A DNA stretch of 60,748 bases from Ectocarpus siliculosus (Eukaryota; Sar; Phaeophyceae; Ectocarpales; Ectocarpaceae), in NCBI GenBank assembly GCA_000310025.1, contig FN649735.1, forward strand, positions 1,415,373 to 1,476,120. Direction: 5' to 3'. Below are positions 22,623 to 33,004 of the stretch, piece by piece. A model generated the notes under the pieces. The model ran no database searches. It was given only the letters and a program-made list of their open reading frames with translations, and had not been told where the DNA came from. Within the stretch, counting starts at the first letter, position 1; every line of letters starts with the position of its first letter. A program made the position numbers and the translations under genes.

Positions 22623-25600
22623 CTATATCCGCTTTTGCAAGTTGAGGAAGCCATTGATGTCCGCCTCCAAAATGTCCAAAACCTTCGTTTTTTACGGAGC
22701 GCGGGGCGAAACAAGACGTGCAGCAACAAAACGACCGAAGACAGAAGGACAGAAAATAAGGACAGATGCCAACGGGAGCACTGAGATCAGGCCGGGGCAG
22801 AGGGTAGGGAGTCACTTCCAAGTTTTACGTCCAACGCCCAAGTGCATCAGCTCGACAAGCTGTATCGCCAAAGCTGGCGCATAGGCTACGGCGGGTGTGC
22901 CATCGAGGGACAGAGGGAAGAGAGTGCTGAACTCTTCTCGCATTAAAAATTGAAGGCGAAGTACCGCAGGAGGGGAGGGTAGAGAGAGGCTCTTCTGTGT
23001 GACCACGGGTTGGAATAAACGGCACTAGTGCTGTGAGCGCTGATTTGAAGTGAAGAACAAAAAAAAAAAAAAAAAATGGTTGCGAAGGTCAGGGTAGGAC
23101 GGCCCAGGTCGACAGCCCTAGACAAAAGATGGTAGGGGTGTGTGACAAGCGCCATCAATTGCGGCATGACGGGCAAGTAGAACGCACGTTCGCATGCTTT
23201 GGCCGGCTCCTTCCGAACACAATACCACGGGAAAAATAATATCTCAAGGACGAAATACCAAAAAGTTCGGCATTTCCACTCCCCATCTTGAGATCGAAAC
23301 TGAGACACCGAGTATTCACGAGTCTTCGTGTTGGCACGTGTATACCGCCAGAGGGGGAGAGATGGCACACCGCCTAGACTGACTTTCAAAGCCCGGTTGC
23401 TCCAGAACTACGTCGGTGCGGAAAGAGCCCCGACACGTTAACGGAAAGCCCTCGATGAGGATGTTTCCAAAACCACCATTTTTCGTGTTGGCACGGGCTT
23501 GGTCCCGGAGCAATCGAACTCGGTCTATAGGGGAGTGCCATCTCTGCGGTTTGTCCTCACCTCGAAAGTTCTTGGCCTGTCCTCCACCCTGGCCGCCTTG
23601 TTGATGGCGATGAGGTCGAACGTGATGTTGTTTCGGTAGGTCATGGCGTCGCCCTTGATCTCCTTGGGCATCTTCTTGCGCACGTCCCCCATCAGCCTGC
23701 AAAGAACGATCGCGCGAAAGAGAAATGCGGGGGGGGGGGGCGTACTCTTATGTTTTGCATGCCTTAGAGGTTAGACCATTGACCACGCGGCCTCGAGAGG
23801 ACGGAGCACCGTTCCCACAGGACCGATCACCGATGGCCAATCGTTCCTTCCTACTTTGCCAAAGGTGGCTCAAAAATGTCTTCCCTAATCTATGTATCCT
23901 ATCGAAATGGGGCGGGGCGTGTTGCCGGTTCAGGTCCAACAAGCCATCTTCTTACGCACGTTCCCCATCAGCCCGGAAAGAACGGTCGTGTGAGGGGGGT
24001 GCGTCATCGGTTCGGGCCCCAACAAGCCAGCGGCTTGTCGGGCCTCCGGCGAATTTGCGAGAGCCGAAGGGTGTGCACCCCTTGCAGCGTGCTTGGCGGG
24101 TGGAACATATTCTTTTGCGGACGTCGGCTCCATCAACTAGTAAGTAGTAGCGGGACGGCTAAGGATGACGCTGATGGCGGCTTCATGTTGGGCGTTGAAT
24201 CGGCCTACTTCGGACGGAAGCGTTGCCGCACGTCAACGACAAGGAAGCAGCGCGTCGGGTGAAGACCACCAGGAGGGGGTGCTCTGCAAGCGTGGTGGCG
24301 GGGCTTTGCAAGCTTCAGTAGCCAGCTGGGGGGCGAAGAAGCCGTTCCTGGGGGTGAGGAACAGAACTTGAGCGTTCTTCAATCAACCATGCAGTGGAGC
24401 ATGAAAACACCGTCACACAATACCACCGTTGCAAATAACCCGCAGAAAGGAAACGACACGCCCCACGAACGTAAAAGGAGGGAACCTACAAATGAGCGAA
24501 TTGCTGACACAACCATACCAGAGAGGAGGTCTGGCCAAACGTCTCCAAAGGAAAGTCTAGGCTGTGCCCAAGTGTAGAGTCCTTGGGCACTCAACACTGA
24601 AGCAGGGCTCGTTATCAAGGAGTCTTGTGCCCAGCGCAGTAGCAGCGTGAAAGGCAAATTCGTAGCGGAGCGGCGCCATTCTTCAGGAGGCTTGGGCCAC
24701 AACGCTCAGTGGTTTCCGAGGGCATTCGTGCGTCATGCCCACACGGATGACACGGGCGTGTTTCCTCCTCTTTCCCCCCAACTCACTCGAGAGGTGGTTT
24801 TCCCCTCTCCCCCCCCGGAAAAAAAAATGTAACGCCAGCAAACCCCTAGCCATTCCGCTGCCCCACAAAGAAAAGTTCTACAATTTCCGGGCAAGTGATT
24901 CGTTCCCGTCATTCGGTCTTCTCCATCCTCATCTCCTCCTGAGGGAAAAGGCGACGGGCTAACGAGCACGCCGCCTCCCCCGAAAATAAGCTAGCACTGT
25001 GGGAACCGCCTGCTGCCTCGCGGCATGTTTTTTGACGTCTTCCTCTTTCGGACACCCACGGCGGGCAGGTCAGGCCCGCTCCGTCGTGTGAGAGAACGCC
25101 CGGGGGGCCGCCGCCTCTGCTTGATGTACTCAGCACTAGATACGGGTCCGCGTAGATCCCGGGGGTTCTGTGTATAATGTGTATGTAGAAGGGCGATCCC
25201 CGTGCTGCCGTGCGTGGGGCCGCCTGCCCTCTTCCACTTGTTAACCACAAGGTCCCGAGTCAACCTTTGTCTTCGCACCTCTGACGACTAGCTCCCACTA
25301 CCCAACAGCCCCCTCTGTGGGAGCTTCGCACCTTGTTAAACAACCTCCCGCCCCAGTAGTCTACGCAGGTTTTTCTACGTAAGCAAACATAATGGAAAAA
25401 GCATAGAATCGGCAAGTTGGGGGTCAGGGTTAGGGTCTGCGTGCCCCCTGTCTGGTCCTTTTCGTACTAAACCTAACTTTCTTTGCACAGCCAGTCCCCC
25501 CGTCCATACACATGCGCGCGCTCGAGAACCCCTTACCCTTTTCGAATGGACTGGTCGTAGCCCTTGGCCTGTTCCATCAGCTGCTCCCAATCTCCGTCCG

Positions 25601-27499
25601 TGGCGAGGGTCTTGAGGTCCTTCAGCACCAGGTCAGTGGCCTTCTTCACGGATCCGAACTCGGCCGTCCAGTCAACCGGAGAGTCCGCCGCCTGTCTCGT
25701 TTCGCCGCCCCAGAGCGAGGGTCAAGGACAACGCGTCGTCACACGAGTTGGGGTTACGTCACAAACGTGCAACCACACGGGGTTGTTGCGCGGAGTATGA
25801 AAGTGTGGGGGAAGTACACCCACATTCACTAGTGTTTTCGTTCGCGGGGCGGAGTGATGTACGTGGGAAGCGCGAAACAGAGGACGAGTGGGAAAGGAGA
25901 GTTTGTTTCCACACGACCTTCAACACCGCACACATTGGCTGCAGTAGCCCACCCACCCCCATGCACTACGTGCCTCCGTTCCTATTTCCCCTCCTCGTAC
26001 CCAAAGAGCGGAAACCATCACGTTCAACATATGTGATGCTCGTCGCTGCAAAAAACAGCAAGTCCAACGCGACAAAACAACACAAGGAGAAAAAGAACAC
26101 CTGTGGGGGATCTACATGCTCCTGGGTGCAACAACAGTAGTAGTCTTTAATCCGTGCGCTATGATCGGATATGAAAACAACGTCGGTGACGGGGGGAACT
26201 TCCAACACGCCTACCCGGCTGAATGTTCGGAGAACTCGACGTACTACTCCGCGAACGCAAAGCTACCGCCATGCATGCATACACCAACGTGTACTTGCAG
26301 AGCGCCTTATGGCACAAAACCGTTATTGCATGCTCCGCCCGTCCGGCAACAACTTCCGATGCTTTCCGCGCCGTCGTCGAACTTCTGCAGCCAACGTTGA
26401 ATCAGCCTGTGTTGATCGATCGCTGTGGTCACCAGCCACAGGCCGAGATTCACGTGTTTCGCACCTGCTTTGCAACCGCCATGTTCGGGCCCAGGGTGAT
26501 GGCGGCGAGGCCAGCGCCTGCCACGTTGCGCGTGAGGTCTGACAGGAAGCCCTTCCTATCGCAGCTGCCGGTGTTGTCGGACATGGCCGAGGTCGCCGAT
26601 GTTCGTTCTTGTCGTTGTCCCCGGGTCGCGGCGGCGATTGTAGGTCGACGGCCTTGGGCCGGTGGCTGTTAGGTGTGGGGGGGGTGTTTGCACGTGGGGT
26701 AGATGTTACGCCGATCCGGATGAGTTGTAAGTGGCTCCAGAGTTGAAGTCTTACACGCTGCACACCAGAAAAACTCAGTCAAATATATGCCAGTTGCTTC
26801 CTTACGTTGCCGTAGCTTACCTACACGCAGTCACTGCTGCTCTAGGTGATTGCTCTGGGGTACTGCTGTGTACTCTGTAAAATAACTTGAAGACAACGAG
26901 TAGAAGAAGTCGTGTGAACGTACCTCTCCTACTTTTGCTGTGCTGGTGTTGGTGGGTGGTGTCTTCGGCGTCTCACAACAGTTATCTCCCTTCCCACTGT
27001 ACGATATCGACCTGTTCGGTTATTCCACTGGAACCATACAACCCCGCGAGCGCAGCAGCACTTCTGTGACCAACTGCATGTGTCACATGCGAGTTACCGT
27101 GGGGGGTTGCAAACAACATGATCCATCACCTACACGGCCGAAGAAAGAGCCAGTGCCTCCACTTCCTATTACGCGCAGCAATCGTTTACGGCGCCGACAC
27201 AAAGCACAAACTTTTCTCGAAAAAATGTATAGAGATACGCATCAAAGTGCTGTCAATGGCTCTGCTGCCTCTGGCTGTGTCCCCACAGCAGTCTCGAGGC
27301 CCACACATCGAACGTGAAAGACGACAGACGGTACAAGTCCGACACGCACGTATGCTTGATGCATGCATACCTGCTGCTGCGGATATCCTGGCGAACGGCA
27401 TCGAATTTCTCCTCTGCCTGTCGCGAAAAGGGGCACAAGGAAGGCCTGTGTGGACCAAAGGAAGGTGGAAAGTAGGGCAGACAACGGGCGTGACCACAT
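22623..27499 (-). CDS. Plastid thylakoid-lumen protein, PsbQ-like
   Basis: Exons (minus): 27499-27371, 26665-26465, 25697-25537, 23696-23561, 22682-22623; 228 residues, ending LNLQKRI and a stop. Residues 1-19 are a hydrophobic signal peptide (MWSRPLSALLSTFLWSTQA), followed by Phe, the usual A/F junction of secondary red plastids, and a basic Ser/Thr/Arg-rich transit region. Around residues 85-110 an RK.F segment precedes LAAITLGPNMAVA, a typical thylakoid-transfer signal ending in A-x-A. The mature part is a helical protein (WTAEFGSVKKATDLVLKDLK, GDWEQLMEQAKGYD, MTYRNNITFDLIAINKAARV, VLDILEADINGFLNL). Length and pattern resemble PsbQ/OEE3-type four-helix proteins of the oxygen-evolving complex. 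Lumen targeting is well supported; PsbQ identity is likely but unproven. The exon 3 acceptor (GAG at 25698) was chosen on phase; the neighbouring CAG would break the frame. Confidence 0.75.
22909..23076 (+). mobile_element. SINE, 5'-truncated copy 3
   Basis: Opposite in orientation to the other two copies. It covers only the body and tail: ACAGAGGGAAGAGAGTGCTG, CGAAGTACCGCAGGAGGGGA, TCTTCTGTGTGACCACGG, then TGAGCGCTGATTTGAAGTGA and an A run at 23059-23076. It lies in the last intron of the PsbQ-like gene, on the strand opposite to the gene. Confidence 0.85.
23729..23887 (+). repeat. Poly-G-headed dispersed repeat, copy A
   Basis: A run of 12 G is followed by CGTACTCTTATGTTTTGCATG, GGTTAGACCATTGACCACG, CGAGAGGACGGAGC, CCTTCCTACTTTGCCAAAGG and CAAAAATGTCTTCCCTA. 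It lies in an intron of the PsbQ-like gene, 32 bp before the exon 4 acceptor. In the transcript its head is a poly-C tract just upstream of that splice site. Confidence 0.85.
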
Positions 27500-27763
27500 G
27501 ACTCGGTAGCAAATGCCAACACGTGTGTGACGGGCAGCGACCTGTCCCTCCTTCTCTGGGAGCGGGAAGGGTGGGGAGGATGTATCATGAGAAATATTAA
27601 TGTGCGTGCCCCCCCAATTTATCCTGGTTCCAAAATCCGCCGCAATTCAACTTGACTCTTTGAATCGCGCCGCCCAGCTTGTGCCCTCTCTGGCCCTCTC
27701 CATACACAACACCAACACCAACGCCGACAGGTATATACACCCTCAATAACTTGCTGCTCTACG
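27500..27763. promoter_or_regulatory. Shared spacer of two divergent plastid-protein genes
   Basis: Only 264 bp separate the two start codons. A TATATA stretch at 27732-27737 lies about 30 bp before the plus-strand ATG. That is too close for a normal TATA-to-start spacing with any appreciable 5' UTR, so its role is doubtful. A bidirectional promoter is inferred from distance and the common destination of the products. Confidence 0.45.
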
Positions 27764-30373
27764 ATGCGTTCCCCTGGTTGCGTGGCGCTTGGAGCATGGG
27801 TGGGACTGCTGGGATGCCGCGGCACGCAGGCGTTCCTTGGTGCTGCTTCGCCCGCTACTACAACGAGCACGCGCAGCACCGCATATCAGGCCTCCTGCGG
27901 TCATGCCCCGCGCAACAACCAGCTCTCCGCCTTGGGGAGAAGTAGAGCCCTCCGCATGTCCGGCGACGACGAGAGCAAGCCGGCGGTGGCGGGGCCGATG
28001 CCCGAGACGGAGCAGCAGAAGGTACCGAGCGTGACGGAGATGATGGACAAGGCGGCCGAAGACGACTTCGTCGCCAGAGCCAGCGCAAGCAGCAGCGGCG
28101 GGGGAGTCATGGGCCCCTCCAAGCCGCCGGAGGAGTACAAGCGGAAGGAGAGGGAGAGCTTCGAGCTCAACAAGAAGCCCGAAACCAACCAGTGGGCCTC
28201 CGGCGCCTTCAAGAGAGGGCTCGCGCTCCAGGTAAAATACTCTTGAGGCAGGCGATGCAGCAGGCCGGGGGGTGCCCCTCCGGGAGGAAGCGAATTTGTT
28301 CTTGTTGGGTATCCCAGTATCCAGCACCATTGCACGCGACGACCCGCAAGGTCAACTGCAACTTGTCAACTTGTAGCAACTCTGCAACTTGCAGCAACTC
28401 TCTAATTTTCGGGACGGGGAGTTGACGCTGGTTGCTGTTGGGGGTCGGCCACATTCTACCGAAGTTCTAGGTATAGTATGGTATGTAACAGTACTGGATA
28501 CATGCGGGTTGAGGATGTTGATGGACTCCGCTTGAACCAACGGTCCACGCTTGCTGCTGCTGCGCGTAAACAGATCCTGTCCGTCCATGTAGAGTCGATT
28601 TTCTAAGCTCGATATCGCCACCACAGGCACGTAACCTCCTGTGTCCGACAAAGGGACGCGCTGGGAAGACCTCGTTGGGGATCTAGGGTCTCGCAAAGCT
28701 TCATATTTCGGTATTGGCAAAGATAACTGCTGTAGTTGTCCGAAACCGTGGGTGAGACCCAGCGGGTTAGAACTTCCGTATCGCAACATTCGGCACGACG
28801 GTATGGTTGCGACCCGGCTAAGTTGGACATCAACGCTATTATAGCACGATCCTAGATGAGTGCCTCCCACGCGGTGCCACTGCTGGGTGTCCGAAGCGGT
28901 GCCACTGCTAGGTGTCCGAAGCGGTCGGTTGGTTGGTTGAGCGTGTTTGTGGGGCGGCGTTATTGTCTCGTCTCCTCCACGGCAGCAGCTTGCTATTTTG
29001 TGATCCGCCACACGTGCAAGCCCCCGGACGCGGTTTCGTTCCGTGGCCAACGCCCCTGCCTCCCAACACAATTTTTGAGGAGCCGGGTATACATGCATTA
29101 ATGCTGCCTAAGTTGTCGCCTCGTCTAAGTAGGTATTCGGACAACTCCTGCACAAGCACCATTCCGACGTACATGTACAAGAATCGAGAGAGAAAACAAC
29201 GTAATGCCCCCCCCCCCCTCACTCCGCGCAAGGGGGATGATCGCACCACGTTGCGTTAAAATGGTCAAGCATCCTCGAGGCAGTTACACAGTGCTTACAA
29301 CTGTCTCTGGAAGTGAAAGCACCAGAAAATAAATTAAGTCATACGCAGCTGTCATCCGTACGCAAGGAAGTAAGCACAAATTGCCGAACACCCTTCGCAG
29401 GATGCAGCTCACCCTTCATGCGACTCGCCAAATACCTCAAGGCGCTCCGCGCTTGGTGATGCGAGAGCCTGGTTCGGTGATAACCCGGCGTGCTCCGTCC
29501 CGGCTTTGTAGGGATGCGAGGTCAATGGTGTAACGACTACGGCATGCACGACATGAGTGCACCCCCCCCCCCCCCTTACTCGAGGACGCTTGGTCAATGG
29601 CCTAACATCTAAGGCATACAAAACTTGAATGCGCCCCCCCCCCCTCCCCCTTTCCGCGTTTGCCGGGGGGAAGGGACATAGGCGGGGGGGGTGGCCTTCC
29701 TGATCTTCCCCTCTTTCNNNNNNNNNNNNNNNNNNNNNNNNNNNNNNNNNNNNNNNNNNNNNNNNNNNNNNNNNNNNNNNNNNNNNNNNNNNNNNNNNNN
29801 NNNNNNNNNNNNNNNNNATTTACACAGGGTTTAAAATTTTTTTGGAAAGGAAAACCCCCAAAAAAAAAATTAATTCATCCCCGGTTTTCCCCCGTCCCCA
29901 AGAAAGAAACCAAAAATTCCCGACCCCCTTTCCCGGGAGGCAGCCCCCCCTTCTGGGGCCCCCCAAAATCCCCAAGGGCCCCCCCCCTTGGGTAATGGGA
30001 GACCCGGTTTGGGTAAAACCCCGGCGTGCCCCCCCCCGGTTTTGTGGGGAGGGGGGGCAAAGGGGGAAAGGATTCCGCCACCCCCCCCAGGGGGCCCCCC
30101 CCCCCCCCCCCTTACTCGAGGACGCTTGGTCAATGGCCTAACATTTAAGGCATACAATACTTGAATGCGCCCCCCCCCCCTCCCCCTTTCCTCGTTTGCC
30201 GGGTGTATGGTACTTAGGCGGTGGTGTTGTCCTTCGTGATCTTCCTCTCTTTCCAACCCGAGGAGGTCGGGAACCTGGCCGTCTGCGCACCATTCACGCA
30301 TCCCGGCGGCTGCGTGAGCTTCGGGGAGTGGGTTCAGGTCGTGTTCTTCGGCGCCCCGATCCCCCCCATGTAG
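27764..30373 (+). CDS. Plastid-targeted single-span membrane protein, function unknown
   Basis: Exons 27764-28231 and 30218-30373, phase 0, 207 residues. Residues 1-23 form a signal peptide ending in the Gln-Ala-Phe-Leu junction expected for secondary plastids. A Ser/Thr/Ala-rich transit region follows, up to about the RALRMSG segment. The middle is acidic and hydrophilic (ESKPAVAGPMPETEQQKVPS). At the exon junction GAFKRGLALQ is joined to AVVLSFVIFLSF, making one membrane helix, followed by a short tail with two Cys (CAPFTHPGGC) and a hydrophobic end, VQVVFFGAPIPPM. No known family is recognised. The formation of the helix exactly across the junction supports the splice. A degraded second copy of the start of exon 2 (29690-29717) ends at the N gap and appears to be an assembly artefact. 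Confidence 0.7.
28863..28927. repeat. ~30-bp tandem duplication
   Basis: CGGTGCCACTGCTGGGTGTC and CGGTGCCACTGCTAGGTGTC follow one another, each trailed by CGAAG, with one difference. It lies in the intron of the plastid membrane protein gene. Confidence 0.75.
29455..29642 (-). repeat. Poly-G-headed dispersed repeat, two nested partial copies (E and F)
   Basis: On the minus strand two poly-G heads (plus-strand C runs near 29561-29574 and 29634-29645) each lead into diverged versions of the copy A sequence: GCATGCCG..GTTACACCATTGACC and GTATGCCTTAGATGTTAGGC. The second copy is truncated by the first. Confidence 0.7.
29646..30110. other. Gap of 100 N and flanking low-quality duplicated sequence
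   Basis: N run at 29718-29817. Sequence on its right (29818-30110) is full of homopolymers and is a noisy version of 29455-29573. Sequence on its left (29646-29717) is a noisy version of 30182-30253. Both sides therefore represent the same locus, and the true genome probably lacks this extra 450-500 bp. Confidence 0.85.
30111..30180 (-). repeat. Poly-G-headed dispersed repeat, copy F (clean version)
   Basis: Matches 29574-29642 with a few differences, including the TTACTCGAGGACGCTTGGTC and GGCCTAACATTTAAGGCATA segments and a terminal C run at 30170-30180. The run is about 40 nt before the exon 2 acceptor (30217) of the plastid membrane protein gene. Confidence 0.75.
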
Positions 30374-30777
30374 TGTGATTTTGGCATTCTTTTTTTGGCG
30401 GGGGGGGGTGGGGGGGCGCGCGTGGGCGCAGGGTTGGGGTCAGCCCTCGGCGGCACCCAGAACCCCGGTACATATCATGCTTGTGTTGAGGTGGGAGGAG
30501 GGAGAGGGCGCTGTGGCGGCTTGGGTCTCTCTGAGACGCTTCCGTCGCCGGTTCTCCTCGAAACTCAACCTCATATGCGTTCTTGGGAGTAGCGTGGCGG
30601 ACGAGTGCCGTGTGTAGCTGCCGTGTGGGCTTCGTGGAGGGGAATGGTCATCGCGTTGATCGGGTGGCGTAAATATACCCGCGGGCCCCTGTGCCTCTTG
30701 CGCAGTATTCTTGGGAACACTAAGGTTGTGCTTGGCTATATTGTGGTCTTCGCCTCCGCATCGTGTAGTCGTGATTC

Positions 30778-30789
30778 ATTTTTTTTTCA

Positions 30790-30841
<52 letters not shown>

Positions 30842-30850
30842 TTTTTTTTT
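30778..30850. repeat. (CTG)n triplet repeat flanked by T runs
   Basis: About 15 CTG/GCT units at 30792-30838, with T runs on both sides. Downstream of the plastid membrane protein gene and not in a recognised exon. Confidence 0.95.
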
Positions 30851-32458
30851 GTCGAATTTTTGCGTCGTGTGCAATTCCCATAGACACACCCACGACAGCC
30901 CCGCGCCGAGAGACCGCAACCCCCTTCCCGTATCCGCTCCTGCTTTTCAGCATGGCCCAACCGGTCCATGGTCGCTTCCGTGGGTTAATTTTGGTCACGA
31001 GAATCCATGGATTTTGTTGTCCGGTGGTCTCTTTTGTACGAGGTTGTGTAGGCCGTGATACGTTGGTGTGCTAGCTTTGTTGTTGTTCTGTCTCTAGTTT
31101 TTCGCCATATTGTGACATGGGTGCTTCGTATGTGGAGGCTGGGGGTGTTGGGAAATAGCACGGGAGTTGGCGTATGCGCAGTATATTCGTGTGTGGGGCG
31201 GAACATTTGTAAAGTCGTCGGCTCCATCTCTTTAATTGTCCACCATCTGATTATTTTCTTTGGCTTCGTGTGGAATAATGGAAGATTTCTCGGAAACCAA
31301 TTGTCTACTGTAACGTTGCTTTGAGATTGAAATGCTGCCGTGCGTACTTTCGCTGTCTTTCGCCTCGTTGTCGACCAAGTGACTTTTCGTGGTCCGAGTG
31401 TGATGGCATAGTGTAGGCAGAGTACGGGACCGGCAGTCCAACACACGCACTGAACACACGATTCACCAACGCAAGGACGCAACCCTTGACTGTCTCGTCC
31501 GGCAACGACCAGAGCCCACGCTTTCTATGTGCCGTGCTCCTGTGCTCCAATCAAGGCACCGCCGCGCGGGTGGCCAGGCTCCACCATAATGCTTTCAATT
31601 TGAACAAACCCTTGAAACTCAAAACAGTGCAGAGGAAAGTTCTCTACGGTATGCCGTTTTGCCTCACCCCCGCCGCGCGCCGCGTAGAACCCTTTGATTC
31701 TATTTTTCGCCTCGTGTTTCGATATCAGTCCCGCCTACAGTGCATCTACGAAATATGGCGTTCGTGCCCCTACGGTTGGTAGGGTCACCTTGTTCTTCAC
31801 CGTATCCGATGAGAATCAGATTCCGTTGTCGACACGGCCGCTGCCATGGAAAAAGGAAGTTTGGTGCATCTGGTGAGAGATGTACCACGCTCGCGGCGTA
31901 CAAGGCAGTCAAGAACCCGATTTGATTTATCGGGTATCATGGGAGAAAGCTAGGGTTCGTGTGTCGCCTTCGAATGGTAGGAAGCTTGTGTCAGCGAATA
32001 CGGGAGCTTTTTTGACAGGGGGAAGGCCGGTATCAGTCCGTTACCCCACAACCGGTCCAAATTCTATTTGACGAGGTTCCGAGTGCATCCCACCTGCACT
32101 CCACTAAATTCCCAGTGGTTCTAGTCAGAACGCCGCGACCTCTACCAGCAAGTAGCTCGTGTTATGTACCGACAGCGACGAGAGATGCATACCTGTGTCT
32201 TGAACGGATACAAGCCCCTTGGCACCTGAACAGCCATCAATCTACAGTATTCCCCTCATGCTAGCCGAAAGCGCCAAGTCCTGACCGAAAGTGGTGATAC
32301 ATGTATATACGCGGCGCGCCGATTTCTAAAGCCGCATGGTGATGTGGGGCGAACTCGCGGCCCCGACAGAGGGCAAGAGGGGAAGGAATGCCACCGGCCA
32401 GAAAACGCTCAACCGCTCTGGTAAGTGGCGTCGTGACCCAAAATGGCACTATCCACTA

Positions 32459-32534
32459 CAGTAAGAAGCACATGTCTACAACACTAAACACCAAGACAGT
32501 AAGAAACACATGTCTACAACACTAAACACCAAGG
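32459..32534. repeat. 38-bp tandem duplication
   Basis: Two copies of a unit containing CACATGTCTACAACACTAAA, differing at one or two positions. Confidence 0.9.
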
Positions 32535-33004
32535 AACAAAGGGTGATATGGACAATACGCCCACATGACGCACTCAAGTCTAGGGGCAACCACAAACGGC
32601 ACGGGCGCGTTCAATGTGTTGGCATCTCTACACTACAGCACCACCAGTCAACGGAACCCTCAAGTGAGTCTGAGTGGCAGATACCGCTCCAATTTTCTCG
32701 CAAACCAGCTAGCCAGACACACAATAGCGGATGAGTCGAGTATCGCGGGCGCCCTTAAACAGGAAACCTCTGGAAATTAGCTTGCTACACTACGAGATGC
32801 TATGCATTTTGCTCACAACAAACAACACGCACAAAAACCCGCACACCCAGCCTGCCGTCGCCGCTCTGACAGCTCTGGTCCCTCTACCCCAAAGCTTACG
32901 GAGAACCTCGGGAGGCAACGCTATCAGCAAGCACCTTCCCACCTATTTACATGTTCCACGGAGGGGAGAACCCGAGCATGTGTGCTATTGAACAACACGA
33001 CGTA

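Larger units (their letters stand above)
30374..33004. other. Gene-free stretch
   Basis: Contains the 3' flank of the plastid membrane protein gene, the CTG repeat, and a 38-bp tandem duplication at 32459-32534 (GTAAGAARCACATGTCTACA). A short open frame at 31694-31876 has a protein-like composition but no recognisable family or splice partners. Confidence 0.5.

Noticed and set aside
31694-31876. Short frame with ordered composition (SASTKYGVRAPTVGRVTLFF)
   Set aside because: Only 60 codons, no family match by eye and no consistent flanking exons.
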